From positions 111,907,530-111,971,529 of the forward strand of contig CP092863.1 of the NCBI GenBank assembly GCA_030710605.1: 64,000 nt of DNA. Direction: 5' to 3'. A program made the translations under genes and the position numbers. Below the pieces are notes generated by a model. It was not told where the DNA came from. It saw nothing but the letters and a program-made list of their open reading frames with translations, and searched no databases. This DNA is from Cordylochernes scorpioides (Eukaryota; Arthropoda; Arachnida; Pseudoscorpiones; Chernetidae). Of this stretch, positions 21,015 through 33,134 are shown in pieces (position 1 is the first letter of the stretch; every line of letters starts with the position of its first letter).

Positions 21015-21960
21015 CTTTTAACATTAAAATTATTGTCCAACAAGAAAAAAACAAATAGCGTATCAGCTTAACAATTTAAAATAAGTTATTATGTTTAGAT
21101 TGGAAAACGATGATGAACAGCGTGGTTGCCGACTAACTCTGCTTTTTGTTTACCGAATATTTTTGTTTGTTTGTTTGTTTTTCACAAATAAAAATAAATT
21201 TTACAGAAACATATATAATGTTTACAGAAATATAAACAAATTGTATAAAAATTCAAATAATATTTTCAAAATTATATATAATGTTAGAAAATCTGTAACA
21301 TCTGATTTTATTTTCAGAATTTAATTGATAAACACCTTAATCTGTATCGTTCCAATTTTAGTATATGTACCGCTGAACAAACGTGTACACCTTAAATGGG
21401 TGTTGTTTTTCAAACCTTTTATATTAAAATGTTTAATCTACTTTTCCATATTTAAATGTATATTTGTGCGAATTTTTCTAATATTTTTATGAATAAAGGT
21501 TTGTTACATTTAATATTTACCTTTTTATTTCAAAAATATAAAAATGGCAAGAACATTTTGATTACCTTATAAAAGACTCTAGTGTGAGAGTGAGTATATT
21601 TGAAGAATATATATTAGCCCGCTGTATCCATTCATAGTCTGGTTTGAATTGAGAAATCCAGTCCCAATACTTCCACAATTTGGAAGGCCAAACTATGATC
21701 TATATGCCCGAGAGGACCAAGAAAAATCTACTGCAATATAAAGTTGATTACATATTTCTATTTACATAGGTGAGGATGGGGTGATGCAGGTCGTTTGCAT
21801 ACCAGTAGCTAGTGGCGCCAAATGAAAGTGTATATTACACATAACATGTTGAAAATATTAAAGATATGTAAATCAGAAATAGTAAACTAAACAAAATGAT
21901 GAAATATACTTTTGATAAATAAACGCCAGTATTGAAGATAATCACTTGATTTTGATCCTG
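21015..21960. other. Upstream flank of SART3, nothing recognised
   Basis: AT-rich, no clear promoter elements, no coding signal. Confidence 0.5.
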
Positions 21961-22300
21961 CCCAGAAGTCCAACCCCTCCTTTACATGGCGGGCGGGAGA
22001 AGCAGCACAAAAGACTGCCCTGTAGGGCGATGTATGGAGTCGTGAGCCCCAAGCCGCTACGGTAACCGTGAAGGCCTACAGAGAACTCTGAAATGTGGCT
22101 GACTAACAGGCAATGGCAACCCCTTTTTCATGGAGCAACAGAATCAGAAACTGGCTATCCATACTACTGCGTCTGAGGGAGCCAACGCGCTGGGGACTGC
22201 AGTCCAGGTGTTAGGACAACTCGTGACCACAGTATACCAAAATCACCCAGAACCCCACCTAACCATGTCCCACCTTTGCCCATCTAAGCTGTAAACCTCT
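21960..22300 (+). repeat. Dispersed repeat, shared with 37170-37260
   Basis: GTCGTGAGCCCCAAGCCGCT, GGTAACCGTGAAGGCCTACA and GAAATGTGGCTGACTAACAG recur at 37172-37250. GC-rich against its surroundings; perhaps the 5' part of a LINE. No domain is visible. Confidence 0.6.
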
Positions 22301-22319
22301 AGAGATTGAGTCTGAGGCC

Positions 22320-22700
22320 ATCTTCAGCCCTGACAACAAGAGCCAGAGTCCAAGATGGACTCAGACACCCCTTCCTGTGGTCAAGCCACCTGACCTGTGG
22401 TGGATGACCTGACCCTACCAAGATAGTCTGAGATGGACTCAAACACCCCTTCCTGGTGCTTGAGCCACATGTCCCATGGTGGCTGACGTGAACCCAAGCC
22501 AGAGTCCAATATGAGCTCAGACACCCCCTCCCCCACCCCTATGGTGCTTGACTTGACTCCATCAGTACCAAGCCAGACTCCAGCATGCCTATGGGCAAGC
22601 CACAAGCCCATGGTGGGTGTTAAAATCATCATCTTCAGGCAGAACACCAGCTTCACCAGAGCTCTTAACCTTTTCCAAGCTGACCCCAAGATGCCCAGAT
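22320..22700 (+). repeat. Degenerate tandem repeat, about 80-bp period
   Basis: Phrases such as GACTCAGACACCCCTTCCTG recur at 22356, 22437 and 22516 with the text between partly shared (CATGGTGG, CCAAGCCAGAGTCC). No gene recognised. Confidence 0.6.
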
Positions 22701-22781
22701 CTTACAATATTAATTATATTTTTTATTCAATATTTTCTAATCTTTATTTATTTTTGTGATTTTTTTCTTTAATAATTATAG

Positions 22782-24303
22782 TGGATGTACCCGGCTACCC
22801 GAGTAAGGTTTGTCTAAGAACATTTGTTAAAACAATTCTCTATAAACTTATAAAAAATATATATTTTTTTTGATAATTTGAAACTCGTAAATTTGAATCT
22901 CTCGAAAAATACTCGATAAGTTGAATAAAATCAATATTAATTGGTTCCCTCGGTAATTGGAAGTTAAAGGAATAGTATCTTGCCTTGGAATTGTATCATT
23001 ATTCTTGTCTCAAATAAATTGCCGTGTCATCCTGAATTTTGTCTTTCCTAATTTTCTACATTACAAAATCATCATTTTATCTATTCTCCCAATATATATG
23101 TTGTAGATAAATGATAAAACTAACTTTGACTTTTGCGCAATTAATAGGTAGAAAATCTTACTTTTGATAAATAATCTTTAAGATAAAAAATTTAGTGATA
23201 ATAAAACTTATAGATAAAAAAACATGTTATCATCGTCGCAATGGGGGCGCTGCTTGCGAGTTAAATATACAAATCTGCAAATAACTCTAAGGATATTCAA
23301 GAAATTATTTTTAAAAAACCTTCCCGGGGATATACCTAGTAAAATCCCAAAATTTCACGGCGATTGGATGTATGGTTTTTGAATCTATAGAGTACAGACA
23401 GACATTCAATTTTATATATACAGTAATCATGCCCTTTTCGTCTTAAAAGAATATATACCGAATTCGTATTCGTGGTATGGGGGGGGGGGTTGTACTTATG
23501 TACTACTGATGAGTAAGAAAACTACATTTCTGAGGAATAACGAATAAATTTATTTGAAAACAATATTAATGAAAATATTTTATAATTTTAAGGAACAACA
23601 ATTATGTATATGTATGTACATAAAGTATTTTATTTTAAAAGACAATATGTATAATATAATCACAATGTAAGGCAATAACATGAGAATATAAGTTTATTTT
23701 AAAACACAAATAAAAAAGAACAACAAAAGAAACAACTTACATAATATACTTGGTACATACAATGTTTATGTGTATGCAGCATATGCAGTATGCATAGAGT
23801 ATCCTATATCTGGGTTTTCTCTGCAGGCTTCAGAAAGTCTGTTATAGGTTTTTGGTGGTATTTGATTGGGCACTGTTTCAGACACTCCCTTCTTATTTTA
23901 TCCAGGTCATCTTCAAAATGAACATCAATATCCGCAAAGGTTTTGGACAGCTTCTGGAGGGATTCGAGGGCCGCGGTTACTTCCCCTCTAGTAGGCGTCA
24001 TTATCTCTTCTTTCATCGCAAAATTTCCAACCCTTCATCCAGGGCAATGATACGATGATTTTGTAATGTAGAAAATTAGGAAAGACAAAATTCAGGATGA
24101 CACGGCAATTTATTTGAGACAAGAATAATGATACAATCCCAAGGCAAGATACTATTCCTTTAACTTCCAATTACCGAGGGAACCAATTAATATTGATTTT
24201 ATTCAACTTATCGAGTATTTTCAAGGGACCGGGAAAAAATGTTCACTTTATCGAGATTCGTTAGACAAACCTTTACTTGGGTAGCCGGGTACGTCCGCTA
24301 GTA
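22782..24303. mobile_element. Composite element with about 250-300 bp inverted ends and a transposase remnant
   Basis: The left end GGATGTACCCGGCTACCCGA and the segment up to about 23085 (including GCCGTGTCATCCTGAATTTT) recur inverted at 24060-24303 (end GCCGGGTACGTCCGCTAG). A further relative starts at 24597. Between the arms is the minus-strand transposase-like fragment at 23804-24016. The copy at 22782-23425 ends ACAGACAGACATTCAATTTT like other members of its repeat family, so this may be two copies in opposite orientation rather than one transposon. Confidence 0.65.
23804..24060 (-). pseudogene. Transposase C-terminal remnant, pogo/Tigger-like
   Basis: In frame: ALESLQKLSKTFADIDVHFE, DDLDKIRRECLKQC and QKPITDFLKP. 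The end (K-x-ITDFxKP) resembles the C-termini of pogo/Tigger transposases. Upstream, IIALDEGLEIL continues in a frame shifted by a break near 24010. No DDE core is present. Confidence 0.6.
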
Positions 24304-24596
24304 GATTATATTTAATTTATTTTTGTTATTTTTAAAAATACTTTTTTTTCACTGAGAGAGAAGGATGATGATAGCCTGGGGGGGGGGAGGGGGTGAGTCC
24401 AGCAACACTGGGGGCAAGGAAGCAGGATATTGAGGAAGGTTTAGATTTTTTCCCTTAGAAGCTGAGGACTGGGAGTTGCTGAAAGCTCAGGCCGCCCTTT
24501 ATTGAATCCTGGACTTGGGTGGCTGAATCCAGAGGTAGGTAGGGATATAAGGAATTTTGGCATGATAGGCCTTTTTTTAAGTTTATATTTATATAC

Positions 24597-24990
24597 TAGC
24601 GGACGTACCCCGAGGTTTTACCCGAGTAAAGGTTTGTCTAGCGAACATTTGTTAAAACATGCCGTGTCATCCTGAATTTTGTCTTTCCTAATTTTCTACA
24701 TTAGAAAATCATAGTTTTATTTAGTGAACATTTTTTCCCGTGTCACATTGCCGTGTCATCCTGAGATAATCTTACTTTTGATAAATAATATTTAAGATAA
24801 CAAACTTAGTGATAAGAAAACTTGTTATCATCGTCACAATGGGGGCGCTGCTTGCGAGTTAAATCTGCAAATAACTCTAAGGATATTCAAGATATTCATG
24901 AAATTATTTTTCAAAAACCTTCCCGGTGATATACCTAATAATATCCTATAATAATATAACAGACAGACATTCAATTTTATATATATAGAT
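24597..24990. repeat. Dispersed repeat, third copy of the 22782 family
   Basis: ACTAGCGGACGTACCCCGAG, GTAAAGGTTTGTCTAGCGAA, GGGGGCGCTGCTTGCGAGTT and end ACAGACAGACATTCAATTTT. Confidence 0.8.
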
Positions 24991-24999
24991 ATATATTAA

Positions 25000-25558
25000 A
25001 TTCTGCCTATTTTAACCTTATATATAGTTTTTATTCCCTTTTTAAATCTTATATATGTGCGTGATCCTATTTAAGAATTTTTCTTTGTTTTTAATAAATA
25101 TTTCTGACTTACATTGAAATATTATAATTATTTATATTATAATATTTAATGTATTATAATTTATAATATAATTATTGAAAGATTATTGTTTAATAATTAT
25201 TTTATTGGTCTAAAATAAAATATGTTTAGCCAGAAAGGATTGGTTGATTTCTCCCCCAACATTTATTGCTATCTGGTACAGCTTTAGGTGTCTACATGTT
25301 CCATAGATTAATAAATTTGTGGTCTACTTTTCGTCAGCCACTGGCGCCTGAATATTTGGACATGTAGAGATTTGGAAATAGTTTTATTAAGGATAACAGT
25401 AAAGTAAAATCTATAAAAAATATCCCGATTTCAACACAGGGAACCAGTGGGAAATATGGACAAGACACCACCACTTAATTTTGATTTCCCTCGTGGTCAA
25501 GAAGCAAAGATAATTGACTCTCATCAAGGAAGACCTGGTTAGAAGTTAATGGGCGAGT
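25000..25558. other. AT-rich spacer, nothing recognised
   Basis: No coding signal. GTAGAGATTTGGAAATAG and similar are unremarkable. Confidence 0.5.
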
Positions 25559-25559
25559 A

Positions 25560-25855
25560 GTATATACCATCAGTTCTCTAAAGCCACAATACAGGATTCG
25601 ATCCTGAATTCATAATTGGACCTTTTCTCCTTAATTAGAAAAAAAGGTGCTCAAATGGCCCCTAATCTTGTAAAAGTCCAATCCCACTAGTAAGTGCAAG
25701 TACCAAACGGGCTCTGGCACACTTGTAAGTACAATAGTTGAACTGATCTCCACATGCATAGACATGTGGCGCCCTTACAGTAAAAACACTCGCCAATTAC
25801 TACCCACCAAGGTTATCATGGCCTATAACACGAGTACTAGGGATAATAAAAAAAC
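25560..25855 (+). repeat. SINE, diverged copy
   Basis: ACAGGATTCGATCCTGAATT, AAAAGTCCAATCCCACTAGT, GAGTACTAGGGATAATAAAA. Confidence 0.8.
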
Positions 25856-26337
25856 TTGCTTTTGAATTTGGAAACGCCTTTTAAAGAGGATTAGTCTTAC
25901 ACTAATAGTTGAACACCTGATGCTGGAAGAAAGACAAAACCACCATTTCATTTTCCCAAAATAATCCCCAATATAACCATTGGCGCCCACTTTTTTTGGA
26001 CATTTTTTGTTATCCTTCTTTTTTCCACATGACATTTTAGTAGAGATACTGAGTAGATTAGAGAAGACCGTCAGCAGACCTTGAGGCCAAGGGTGCTGTG
26101 AACTAAAATTCTGCGACTAACTCCAATATTCCACCGCCATGTTAAAGAGTGTCCCTATAGATACTATGATATTTGCTCTTCACGCCACAAGAAGAAAAAA
26201 AAAAGATTCAAATCTTCTAGGGATCATTTTGAAGGAGTTGAGAGAAACCTGTCCAAATAAGTGAGATCCATGTGGGCAACAATAAGCTTTGCAGTCCGTG
26301 GACCCCAAATCCATAAGGAAGCTTCATAGCATAATAT

Positions 26338-26571
26338 TGTAGCGTAGCAGAAAGGTAGAGTCGGTGATCCGCAAACCGCAAACGAAGAACGTTATTTTAT
26401 TAACCAAACAAACCGAGATCAAAAGAAGAACAACCGAAAAACATGCCTTAATGAATACACGCCAAAGTATATATAGGAATCAAAAATACAACAAAAACCT
26501 ATGCAAAAATCAGGCATTAAAAATAAATTAAAATATTTACATAAAAATGATAAAACTAATTACTCGCTACA
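26338..26571 (-). repeat. 3' LTR of the Ty3/gypsy element
   Basis: 234 bases; differs from the other LTR by one substitution and an extra copy of 7 bases (CCGCAAA) near 26372-26385. Confidence 0.93.
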
Positions 26572-26604
26572 TAGCGCCCCTCTCAAAGGACATCGACCCG
26601 ATGT

Positions 26605-29118
26605 TCAGCAGGAGACCTGCGCCTCCAGTCTACGAGCTCGCGACCGCGTAATAGGGCCAGGGATATCCAGGTCTCTTGGTCTGGGGACCTCCTCCTGGGT
26701 CAAGGGTGGTTGCCTCCCTTCCGCTGGAACTTCCTTTTGAGGACTTGATAAGTTGTCTTCCATGTCCTCCTCCAGGTGGTCCTCCCGCTTCTCTGGATCT
26801 AAATAGGGCTTCATCCTGCAGATGTGAACTATTTCCTTTGTTTTACGACGACCATGCTGGTCTCCGAATGTCTCCACTTCATATGTCACATCGGATATTT
26901 TTCTTGTCACCCTATACGGGCCGAAATAACGTCGCATTAGTTTTTCAGACAAACCCACCTTGCGCACAGGGATATAGATACAAACGAGATCTCCGGGCTG
27001 ATAGATTATGTTTCTGTGATGGGCGTCGTAACGGAGTTTATTTCCTCCCTGGGACCTCATAGTGTGAATGCGTGCCAGCTGTCGCGCTTCTTCGGCCCTT
27101 GATCCTAGAGTCTGGATGAAGTCATCTTCATCCTCTAGAGGAAATTTGGGGAATAGCAAGTCTAGTGGGGTCTCCGCCTCACGCCCGTGCACAAGGTAGA
27201 ATGGACTAAACCCCGTGGACTCTTGCTTCGCCGTGTTGTATGCGAACGTCACGAATGGGAGAATCTCATCCCAATCTTTCTGGTTGACGTCCACATACAT
27301 GGACAGCATGTCTGCTATTGTCTTATTCAACCTTTCAGTGAGTCCATTGGTCTGAGGGTGGTAGGCGGTTGTTGTCCGATGAGTTATTCTGCAGTGTTTG
27401 TTCAGATCACGAATCATTGAAGATGTAAAATTTCGTCCTCGATCTGTGATAACTTCCCTCGGCGCACCGTGCTTCAGAATTACATCTTTAATGAAGAATT
27501 TCGCTACTTCCACTGATTCACTTGTCGGTAGAGCTTTCGTGATCGCAAACTTGGTGAGGTAATCCGTACAAACAATGATCCAGCGGTTCCCACACATAGA
27601 TGTTGGAAACCTTCCAAGGAGATCCATTCCCAATTTTTCGAAGGCGGCTATAGGCACAGGTATCGGCTGCAAAAGTCCTGGAGGGAGTTGGGGCTGGCGT
27701 TTGCGTCGCTGACAATCTGGACAGTGAGCCACATACTTCCTAACATTCCTATACATTCCGGGCCAGTAGAATTTTTTTCTTATTCGATCATATGTCTTAG
27801 TAAATCCAAGATGTCCTGAAGTGGGAGAATCATGTAAGTTTCTCAGTATTTCAGGCCTCAAGTGGCGGGGGACCACCAGAAGCCATTCCCTTCCCATTGG
27901 ATCGTAATTTTTTTTATGGAGAGTATCGTTTATTTTTATAAAGGACTTGTTAGATGTTTCCTGTTGGATTTTGTCGGCTATCTTCGTGAGGTCCGGGTCT
28001 TTCATTTGTTCCCGTCCAAAATTCTGTAAGGCAACTATGCAAGGAATATCTTCTTCTATATCTTCACTACAATTTAGGGGACTTCTTGATAAACAGTCAG
28101 CGTCCTGATGTTTTCTTCCGCTCTTGTGCACAACAGTAACATCAAACTCCTGCAGCCGAAGAGCCCATCTTGCTAACCTCCCACATGGGTCCTTGAGGTT
28201 GGTCAGCCAGCACAAGGAGTGATGGTCAGTTACGATAGTGAATTGACGTCCAAAAACATACGGCCGGAATTTGCCAATGGCCCAAATAATAGCAAGACAT
28301 TCTCTCTCAGTCGTCGAATAATTTCTTTCCGCCTTATTGAGCGTTCTCGATGCATAGGCAATGGCTCTTTCCTTTCCCTTTTGAATTTGCGCTAAAACTG
28401 CTCCTATTCCATAGTTGCTCGCATCAGTATGTATTTCTGTTGGGGATGAATGATCAAAATGTCCCAAGACAGGCTCAGAAATTAGGGCTGACTTGAGAGC
28501 TTCAAATGCGTGCCGCTCTTCTATGTTCCAACTGAACACTGAATCTTTCTTTAACAGAGCGTTTAATGGTTGGGCTATATGGGCATAATTGGGTATGAAA
28601 CGGCGGTAGTAGGAAGATAGCCCTAGGAAACTTCTAACTTCTTTTAGCGACTTTGGTCTGGGGAAGTCACGGACTGCTCTAATTTTTTCTGGATCGAGAC
28701 ATATTCCATCTCCACTCACCTTATGTCCAAGAACTGTTATAGTTTTCGCACCAAACCTGCATTTCCCCGGATTGAGGCACAAGCCAGCCTTCCTCAAACA
28801 GCCTAATACCAGCTGAAGGCGTCTCAGATGTTCCTCAAAATCATCGGAAAAAACGACTATGTCATCAAGGTAACAGAGACAGATTGTCCACCTAAGACCC
28901 TTCAGGAGGCCGTCCATCATTCGTTCGAATGTAGCTGGAGCGTTACATAACCCAAATGGCATCACTTTGAACTCATACAATCCATCTGGGGTTATGAATG
29001 CAGTCTTCTCACGGTCCGATTCCTCCACGTCGATCTGCCAGTATCCAGATAGAGGAATAAAATCGTGCTCCCTGTAAACAGTCCAAAGTGTCGTCGATCC
29101 TTGGGAGCGGGTAAACAT
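26605..29118 (-). CDS. RT core - RNase H - integrase of Ty3/gypsy pol (837-codon open frame)
   Basis: The longest open frame in the window. The first about 24 residues are out-of-frame read-through; from [18 protein letters not shown] on it is genuine pol. [17 protein letters not shown] and the catalytic YLDD at 83-86. RNase [11 protein letters not shown] (D232), the E of [10 protein letters not shown] (about 272), TDHHSLCW (D298), QDADCLSR (D341). Integrase: zinc-binding H429/H436/C466/C469 ([15 protein letters not shown]), catalytic D near 499 (GMDLLG), D559 (TDRGRNF) and E595 ([10 protein letters not shown]). No chromodomain is seen at the C-terminus. Because the upstream frames are broken, this copy cannot make an intact Pol. 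Confidence 0.93.
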   Translation of the reverse strand: MFTRSQGSTTLWTVYREHDFIPLSGYWQIDVEESDREKTAFITPDGLYEFKVMPFGLCNAPATFERMMDGLLKGLRWTICLCYLDDIVVFSDDFEEHLRRLQLVLGCLRKAGLCLNPGKCRFGAKTITVLGHKVSGDGICLDPEKIRAVRDFPRPKSLKEVRSFLGLSSYYRRFIPNYAHIAQPLNALLKKDSVFSWNIEERHAFEALKSALISEPVLGHFDHSSPTEIHTDASNYGIGAVLAQIQKGKERAIAYASRTLNKAERNYSTTERECLAIIWAIGKFRPYVFGRQFTIVTDHHSLCWLTNLKDPCGRLARWALRLQEFDVTVVHKSGRKHQDADCLSRSPLNCSEDIEEDIPCIVALQNFGREQMKDPDLTKIADKIQQETSNKSFIKINDTLHKKNYDPMGREWLLVVPRHLRPEILRNLHDSPTSGHLGFTKTYDRIRKKFYWPGMYRNVRKYVAHCPDCQRRKRQPQLPPGLLQPIPVPIAAFEKLGMDLLGRFPTSMCGNRWIIVCTDYLTKFAITKALPTSESVEVAKFFIKDVILKHGAPREVITDRGRNFTSSMIRDLNKHCRITHRTTTAYHPQTNGLTERLNKTIADMLSMYVDVNQKDWDEILPFVTFAYNTAKQESTGFSPFYLVHGREAETPLDLLFPKFPLEDEDDFIQTLGSRAEEARQLARIHTMRSQGGNKLRYDAHHRNIIYQPGDLVCIYIPVRKVGLSEKLMRRYFGPYRVTRKISDVTYEVETFGDQHGRRKTKEIVHICRMKPYLDPEKREDHLEEDMEDNLSSPQKEVPAEGRQPPLTQEEVPRPRDLDIPGPITRSRARRLEAQVSC

Positions 29119-29455
29119 CCTTTTTTGTTATCTTATTAAGGCGGCGGTAATCGACGCAGAATCTCCAGCTGCCATCTTTTTTCCAGACCAAAACGACCGG
29201 TGAGGCCCATGGGCTCGCAGAGGGCTGAATAATACCAATTTCTTCCATTTTATTTACCTCCTCTTGAATAATTTGACGTTCCGCTGGTGCTACTCGATAC
29301 GGTCGTTGTTTGGTGGGAAGGTGGTCTCCAGTGCTAATTCGATGCTTAACATTATCGGTCTTGGCCGCTTCTTTTTTCCTGAAATCAAAAATATCTCTAT
29401 AGTTTCTCAATAAATTTCTTAAATTTTTCTTTTTGAAAATCGTCAAGTGAATCAT
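29009..29455 (-). pseudogene. Reverse transcriptase N-terminal part (Ty3/gypsy, broken)
   Basis: Carries classical gypsy RT motifs: [51 protein letters not shown] and [10 protein letters not shown]. The frame then runs out near 29050, where bases are missing before [10 protein letters not shown] in the next frame. Confidence 0.9.
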
Positions 29456-30699
29456 CTATATTTAAAATTTCCGCAATTTTTGAATCCTCGGAATGGCCTA
29501 TATCTGTTCCAACGTGGTTGCCCTCAGCAAGTACACATAGCTGGCTATCCTCGATGACGACACCATCGGCCACGTGCATCCCCTGGGGAATTATCTTCGG
29601 ATATGGGCTCCAATTTGCCACCCACAGTTTTCCCCTGTTACTGGTAAGCGAGATGATAGAGGAGGGAGCCATTAGTTCTCTTTCCAGCGACAGACCTTTT
29701 TGAATTTCTGCCACCACAGTTGCATTATCTGAGATGTCTCTGCTTAATACCTCTATCAGCTGACAAGATGCGGGCTCTATTCTGTATTCTCGTTCCGCGT
29801 AGAGAGGTGAGTTGTTCTTGGGTGTGTCCTCGACTAGGAATTCCTCTAAAAAAAGTTTATCTTCTGCAGAATCAATTACCGCCCTGGATAACTTCAAAAA
29901 GTCCCAACCGAGGATCACATCGTGACTACAGTCCTCCAGAACAATAAATTCGAAATTTTCCTGCAGACCATTTAAGTCCAATTTTAAAGAGCAGCGTCCT
30001 TTCGGTTTTATCGTTGGCCACTCTTAAGCTCACGTCAGTTTCGGCAAACATTATTTTCTTTAATTTGAGTTTGAACCTCTCGGACACGACAGAATAAGAA
30101 GCCCCAGAATCAACAAGAGCACTGGTTATATTTCCTTCTATTTTAATATTTATATAATTTCCTTTCATATCCACTGTAGTCGATGAGGGAGGGTTTCCAA
30201 ATTTTGCGGCCCCACCTCCAAAATAGGTCGCAACCTCTAGTTTTCCTGGCGGGAACGGCGAGGTGACCGACTGGACCCTCTAATAGGCGACGAATGTTGT
30301 CCGTTTCGGCCAGGGTATGGGAAGGGCTTCGGTAACGTCTAAAATTATCCCTTGGCTCGTCTTCATTGAGCGCCGGGAATTTGGGACGGGATCCTTAGAA
30401 GAACATTGGTTCTTGCCTCCCTTGGGAATATCCGCTTTCTCTTTCGTCATTCTGTCTCCTTCTGTCACGGCAGTAACGGGCGACATGGCCAGGGCGTCGG
30501 CAATGGAAGCAAATTGGTCTTCCCTCAGTGGTCCGCCATTCATTTGTGTCCAGTCTTTCTCCCTGTTTCGGGAACCGAGCTCTGGGACGGGGAGTCTGGG
30601 GTGCGGCCGTCTTTCTTCTAGCGATTGGTGACGGCGTATAAGTTCGATATTGAGGGGAGCCTCTGGAAGGATTTGATATTGGAGCGAGGGTTTTATCAA
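29397..30699 (-). pseudogene. Protease and linker region of the Ty3/gypsy pol (broken)
   Basis: The aspartic protease active-site motif DSGASYSV is at about 30110 in one frame; a downstream block ending CSHDVILGWDFL lies in another, showing a frameshift in an A-run at 30006-30009. A TAG at 30280-30282 interrupts the same frame upstream of the protease. The frame closes at 29397 just where the RT lead-in (YRDIFDF) continues in a third frame. Confidence 0.85.
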
Positions 30700-31513
30700 T
30701 TTCTTCCCTCACCATATCTTCAATGGTGGCGATTCTTGGTTCTTCTCGAAGAGCGGCCAAGGCCCGTTGCACCTCCTCGCGGACAATTTGTCTAATCATG
30801 GATGACAAATCTGTATTATCATTGCAGACATCAAGGGATACTACATTGGGCAAGCGTTCGTACTTGGCGGGGGTCACACGCCGACGATGAAGCGCTTCAA
30901 TGCGGCGGCACTCAGACACAAATTGATCCGTATTGTTTATGTCTCTTGGAAGAAGTGCCTGATAAAGTTCTTCCACTATTCCTTTCATGAGGTGGGAGAT
31001 TTTATCCTCCTCGCTCATTTGGAGATCCACCTCTTTGCAGAGTCGTAGGACGTCTTGCATATAGAACTCGGTGCTTTCACCCTTTAACTGAGCCCGGATT
31101 TTAAGTTTTTTCTCGGCAAGCAGCCGCAGACTCTCACTTTTCCCAAATACACTCTCTACTTGAGTAGTAAACTCTTCCTAATTCCGGATGGTCTCCTCAT
31201 TATTCTCAAACCATTTGAGGGCGGTTCCATTCAGGTAAAAGTAGACATTGGCAAGACAGAGGGTTTCGTCCCAATGATTATGCTTTGCCACACGTTTGTA
31301 ACCTCTTAACCAGGTAAGGGGATCCTCACCATCCTCCCCGGAGAACATGGAAGGATTCCTTGGTAGGTGCTGAACAAAATAATTGCCCACCTGGGTAGCT
31401 TCCTCTATTTTCACGGTCATCTCCTTGAGCTCTACCCTATCCTCTTGTTTAACAGTTTCAGTCCTTCTCTTATGTCTGAAGGGATATCGGTCTTGACGAT
31501 CCAGCTTCTCCAC
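30395..31513 (-). pseudogene. Gag of the Ty3/gypsy element (one in-frame stop)
   Basis: The reading frame has a capsid-like part (YFVQHLPRNPSMFSGED, LTWLRGYKRVA, LNGTALKWFE), a TAG at 31178-31180, and then continues in the same frame through QMSEEDKISHLMKGIVEEL to one CCHC zinc knuckle at 30470-30511 (CFHCRRPGHVARYC, C-x2-C-x4-H-x4-C), the nucleic-acid-binding end of Gag. The first in-frame ATG lies well inside (about 31420); the frame reaches up to the LTR without an earlier ATG. The pol frame overlaps its 3' end, so Gag-Pol was probably joined by ribosomal frameshifting. Confidence 0.85.
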
Positions 31514-31517
31514 CAGT

Positions 31518-31744
31518 TGTAGCGTAGCAGAAAGGTAGAGTCGGTGATCCGCAAACGAAGAACGTTATTTTATTAACCAAACAAACCGAGATCAAAAGAA
31601 GAACAACCGAAAAACATGCCTTAATGAATACACGCCAAAGTATATATAGGAATCAAAAATACAACAAAAACCTATGCAAAAATCAGGCATTAAAAATAAA
31701 TTAAAATATTTACATAAAAATGATAAAATTAATTACTCGCTACA
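31518..31744 (-). repeat. 5' LTR of the Ty3/gypsy element
   Basis: 227 bases, nearly identical to 26338-26571. The minus-strand reading starts TGTAGCGAGT and ends CTACGCTACA. The flanking ATAT at 31745-31748 matches 26334-26337. Confidence 0.93.
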
Positions 31745-31911
31745 ATATTAACCAACAGATTATTAATTTGGACATTTTTATACTAAGCATATTTTTCTAA
31801 TTGTGTCTTATTCTTGCGTTATAATTTGTTAATTGTTTGGATAAAATAAATACATTTGTCATTTTCATGTTTGTATTCCCCTTATTTTTTTTATTGACTA
31901 ATATTAGAGGC

Positions 31912-32373
31912 GAGTGTGTATGATCTTTGCTTACTTGCCACCAAATGAACACTATTTGACCAACTGCAAAAATTTACTCGACCAAATAGAAGGGAAAATA
32001 GTTGAAGGATATCCGTTGGAGAATAATGGATTCGCCGAATGTCGTGGTTTGCTTGGAGGAAGAAAACGAAGACTGAATGCGGCTGATTCCACACTAGCCC
32101 TCTCAATGATATCCTAACCTTGACATATTCTAAACATTTATACTTTAATTTAAATATTTAATCATGTATGGTTCCTTTTGCTCTGTATGTTTATTTTTTG
32201 TATATATGGTTATATTTCTTTTTGTTTGTTTTTCTTTCTTCTCTCTTTTCTTTTTCCTTATTACTTCTTGTATTCTAGTTTTTACTTTTGAAATATCTTC
32301 CTTTGCTAAATCCTGTAGAGGGGAATCATGTATAGGGCTGGATGCCCCAATAAAAAGGCTTCTGTGTGTGTGT
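31912..32373 (+). mobile_element. 5'-truncated retroposed insertion with (TG)n tail and 16-bp target duplication
   Basis: The 16 bases GACTAATATTAGAGGC occur at 31896-31911 and again at 32374-32389, directly flanking the insert. The insert has an open frame from its left edge to 32117 (ending GGRKRRLNAADSTLALSMIS, preceded by ENNGFAECRGLLG), a 3' UTR, AATAAA at 32350-32355 and a TG-repeat tail. This is the structure of a target-primed, 5'-truncated LINE-type insertion. The peptide is not recognised; it may be the C-terminus of the LINE protein or, less likely, of a host mRNA. Confidence 0.8.
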
Positions 32374-32389
32374 GACTAATATTAGAGGC

Positions 32390-33134
32390 TATATCGTAAT
32401 CAGTGAGGATCTTTCGTCGCGCGATTATTGATAGTTGAAAATTTTAACCAAACTCTAATGTGTTCAAAATTTACTTTTACACCAATTTTTTTTTTCAAAT
32501 TTGAGTGTTTAAAAAGAAAAGTGTTAATTAAAATACATTTATTCATAATTTCAGGTAATATTTAAATATTTAAAACAGTTTTAAAATAAAATTTTAAAAT
32601 CATTTTATTTTATTAATTAAAAAAATCAATAAAATAAAAGCCAAAATCATGTTTTGCTTTTCTGTTTTGATTGATGTTTTTGAAATTAAATTCGGATTAA
32701 TTCGAAACTATATTTGTTACTTTTATATTTCACATTGAAATATTTTGGGCATTTAAAGGTAAAATAGAACTTTTGAAAAATTTGAAATTTCACGAACGAG
32801 TTAGCGAATATATATTTAAGTATTAATTCCCGGTATTTTCTATACTTTTTCAATGCATAAAAGTATAACAATATTTTTGTGTGCAAATAAAAATATTGAA
32901 CTTTAAACTTTTATTATATACATTACGCTAATAGGAAATAATATATATTGTATAATAATAATAAAATTATAAGTGTGTATATTTATACAGTCCTCAACGC
33001 CAAGTTTATGCCTATAGTTTGCTTGAATACCTTAACCAGGAATTCCTATGAAGTTCTGAATATATTATCAGAATTGTCCAATACAAAATTTTAACTGTAT
33101 GGTAGATTAAATAGGGAAAACCACTAATAAACCT
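32390..33134. other. AT-rich spacer, nothing recognised
   Basis: Very A/T-rich, no repeat family or gene identified; ends at the second gap. Confidence 0.6.

Larger units (their letters stand above)
26338..31744 (-). mobile_element. Ty3/gypsy LTR retrotransposon, young but broken
   Basis: A 5.4-kb element on the minus strand with two LTRs (26338-26571 and 31518-31744) beginning TGTAGC and ending GCTACA on the minus strand, flanked by a 4-bp repeat ATAT. The domain order is Gag - protease - RT - RNase H - integrase, typical of Metaviridae (Ty3/gypsy); no envelope gene is seen. The LTRs differ by one base and a 7-base duplication, so insertion was recent. The coding part is nevertheless damaged: stops in frame at 31178-31180 (gag) and 30280-30282 (pol), and three frameshifts near 30006-30009, 29400 and 29050. 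No standard tRNA primer site is recognisable next to the 5' LTR. The purine-rich strip beside the 3' LTR is at 26572-26583. Confidence 0.95.

Noticed and set aside
22381-22759. Open frames of 82-102 codons on both strands
   Set aside because: They lie over a degenerate tandem repeat and show no domain.
30317-30631. Plus-strand open frames over the LTR element (30317, 26676, 27187)
   Set aside because: Shadows of gag-pol on the other strand.
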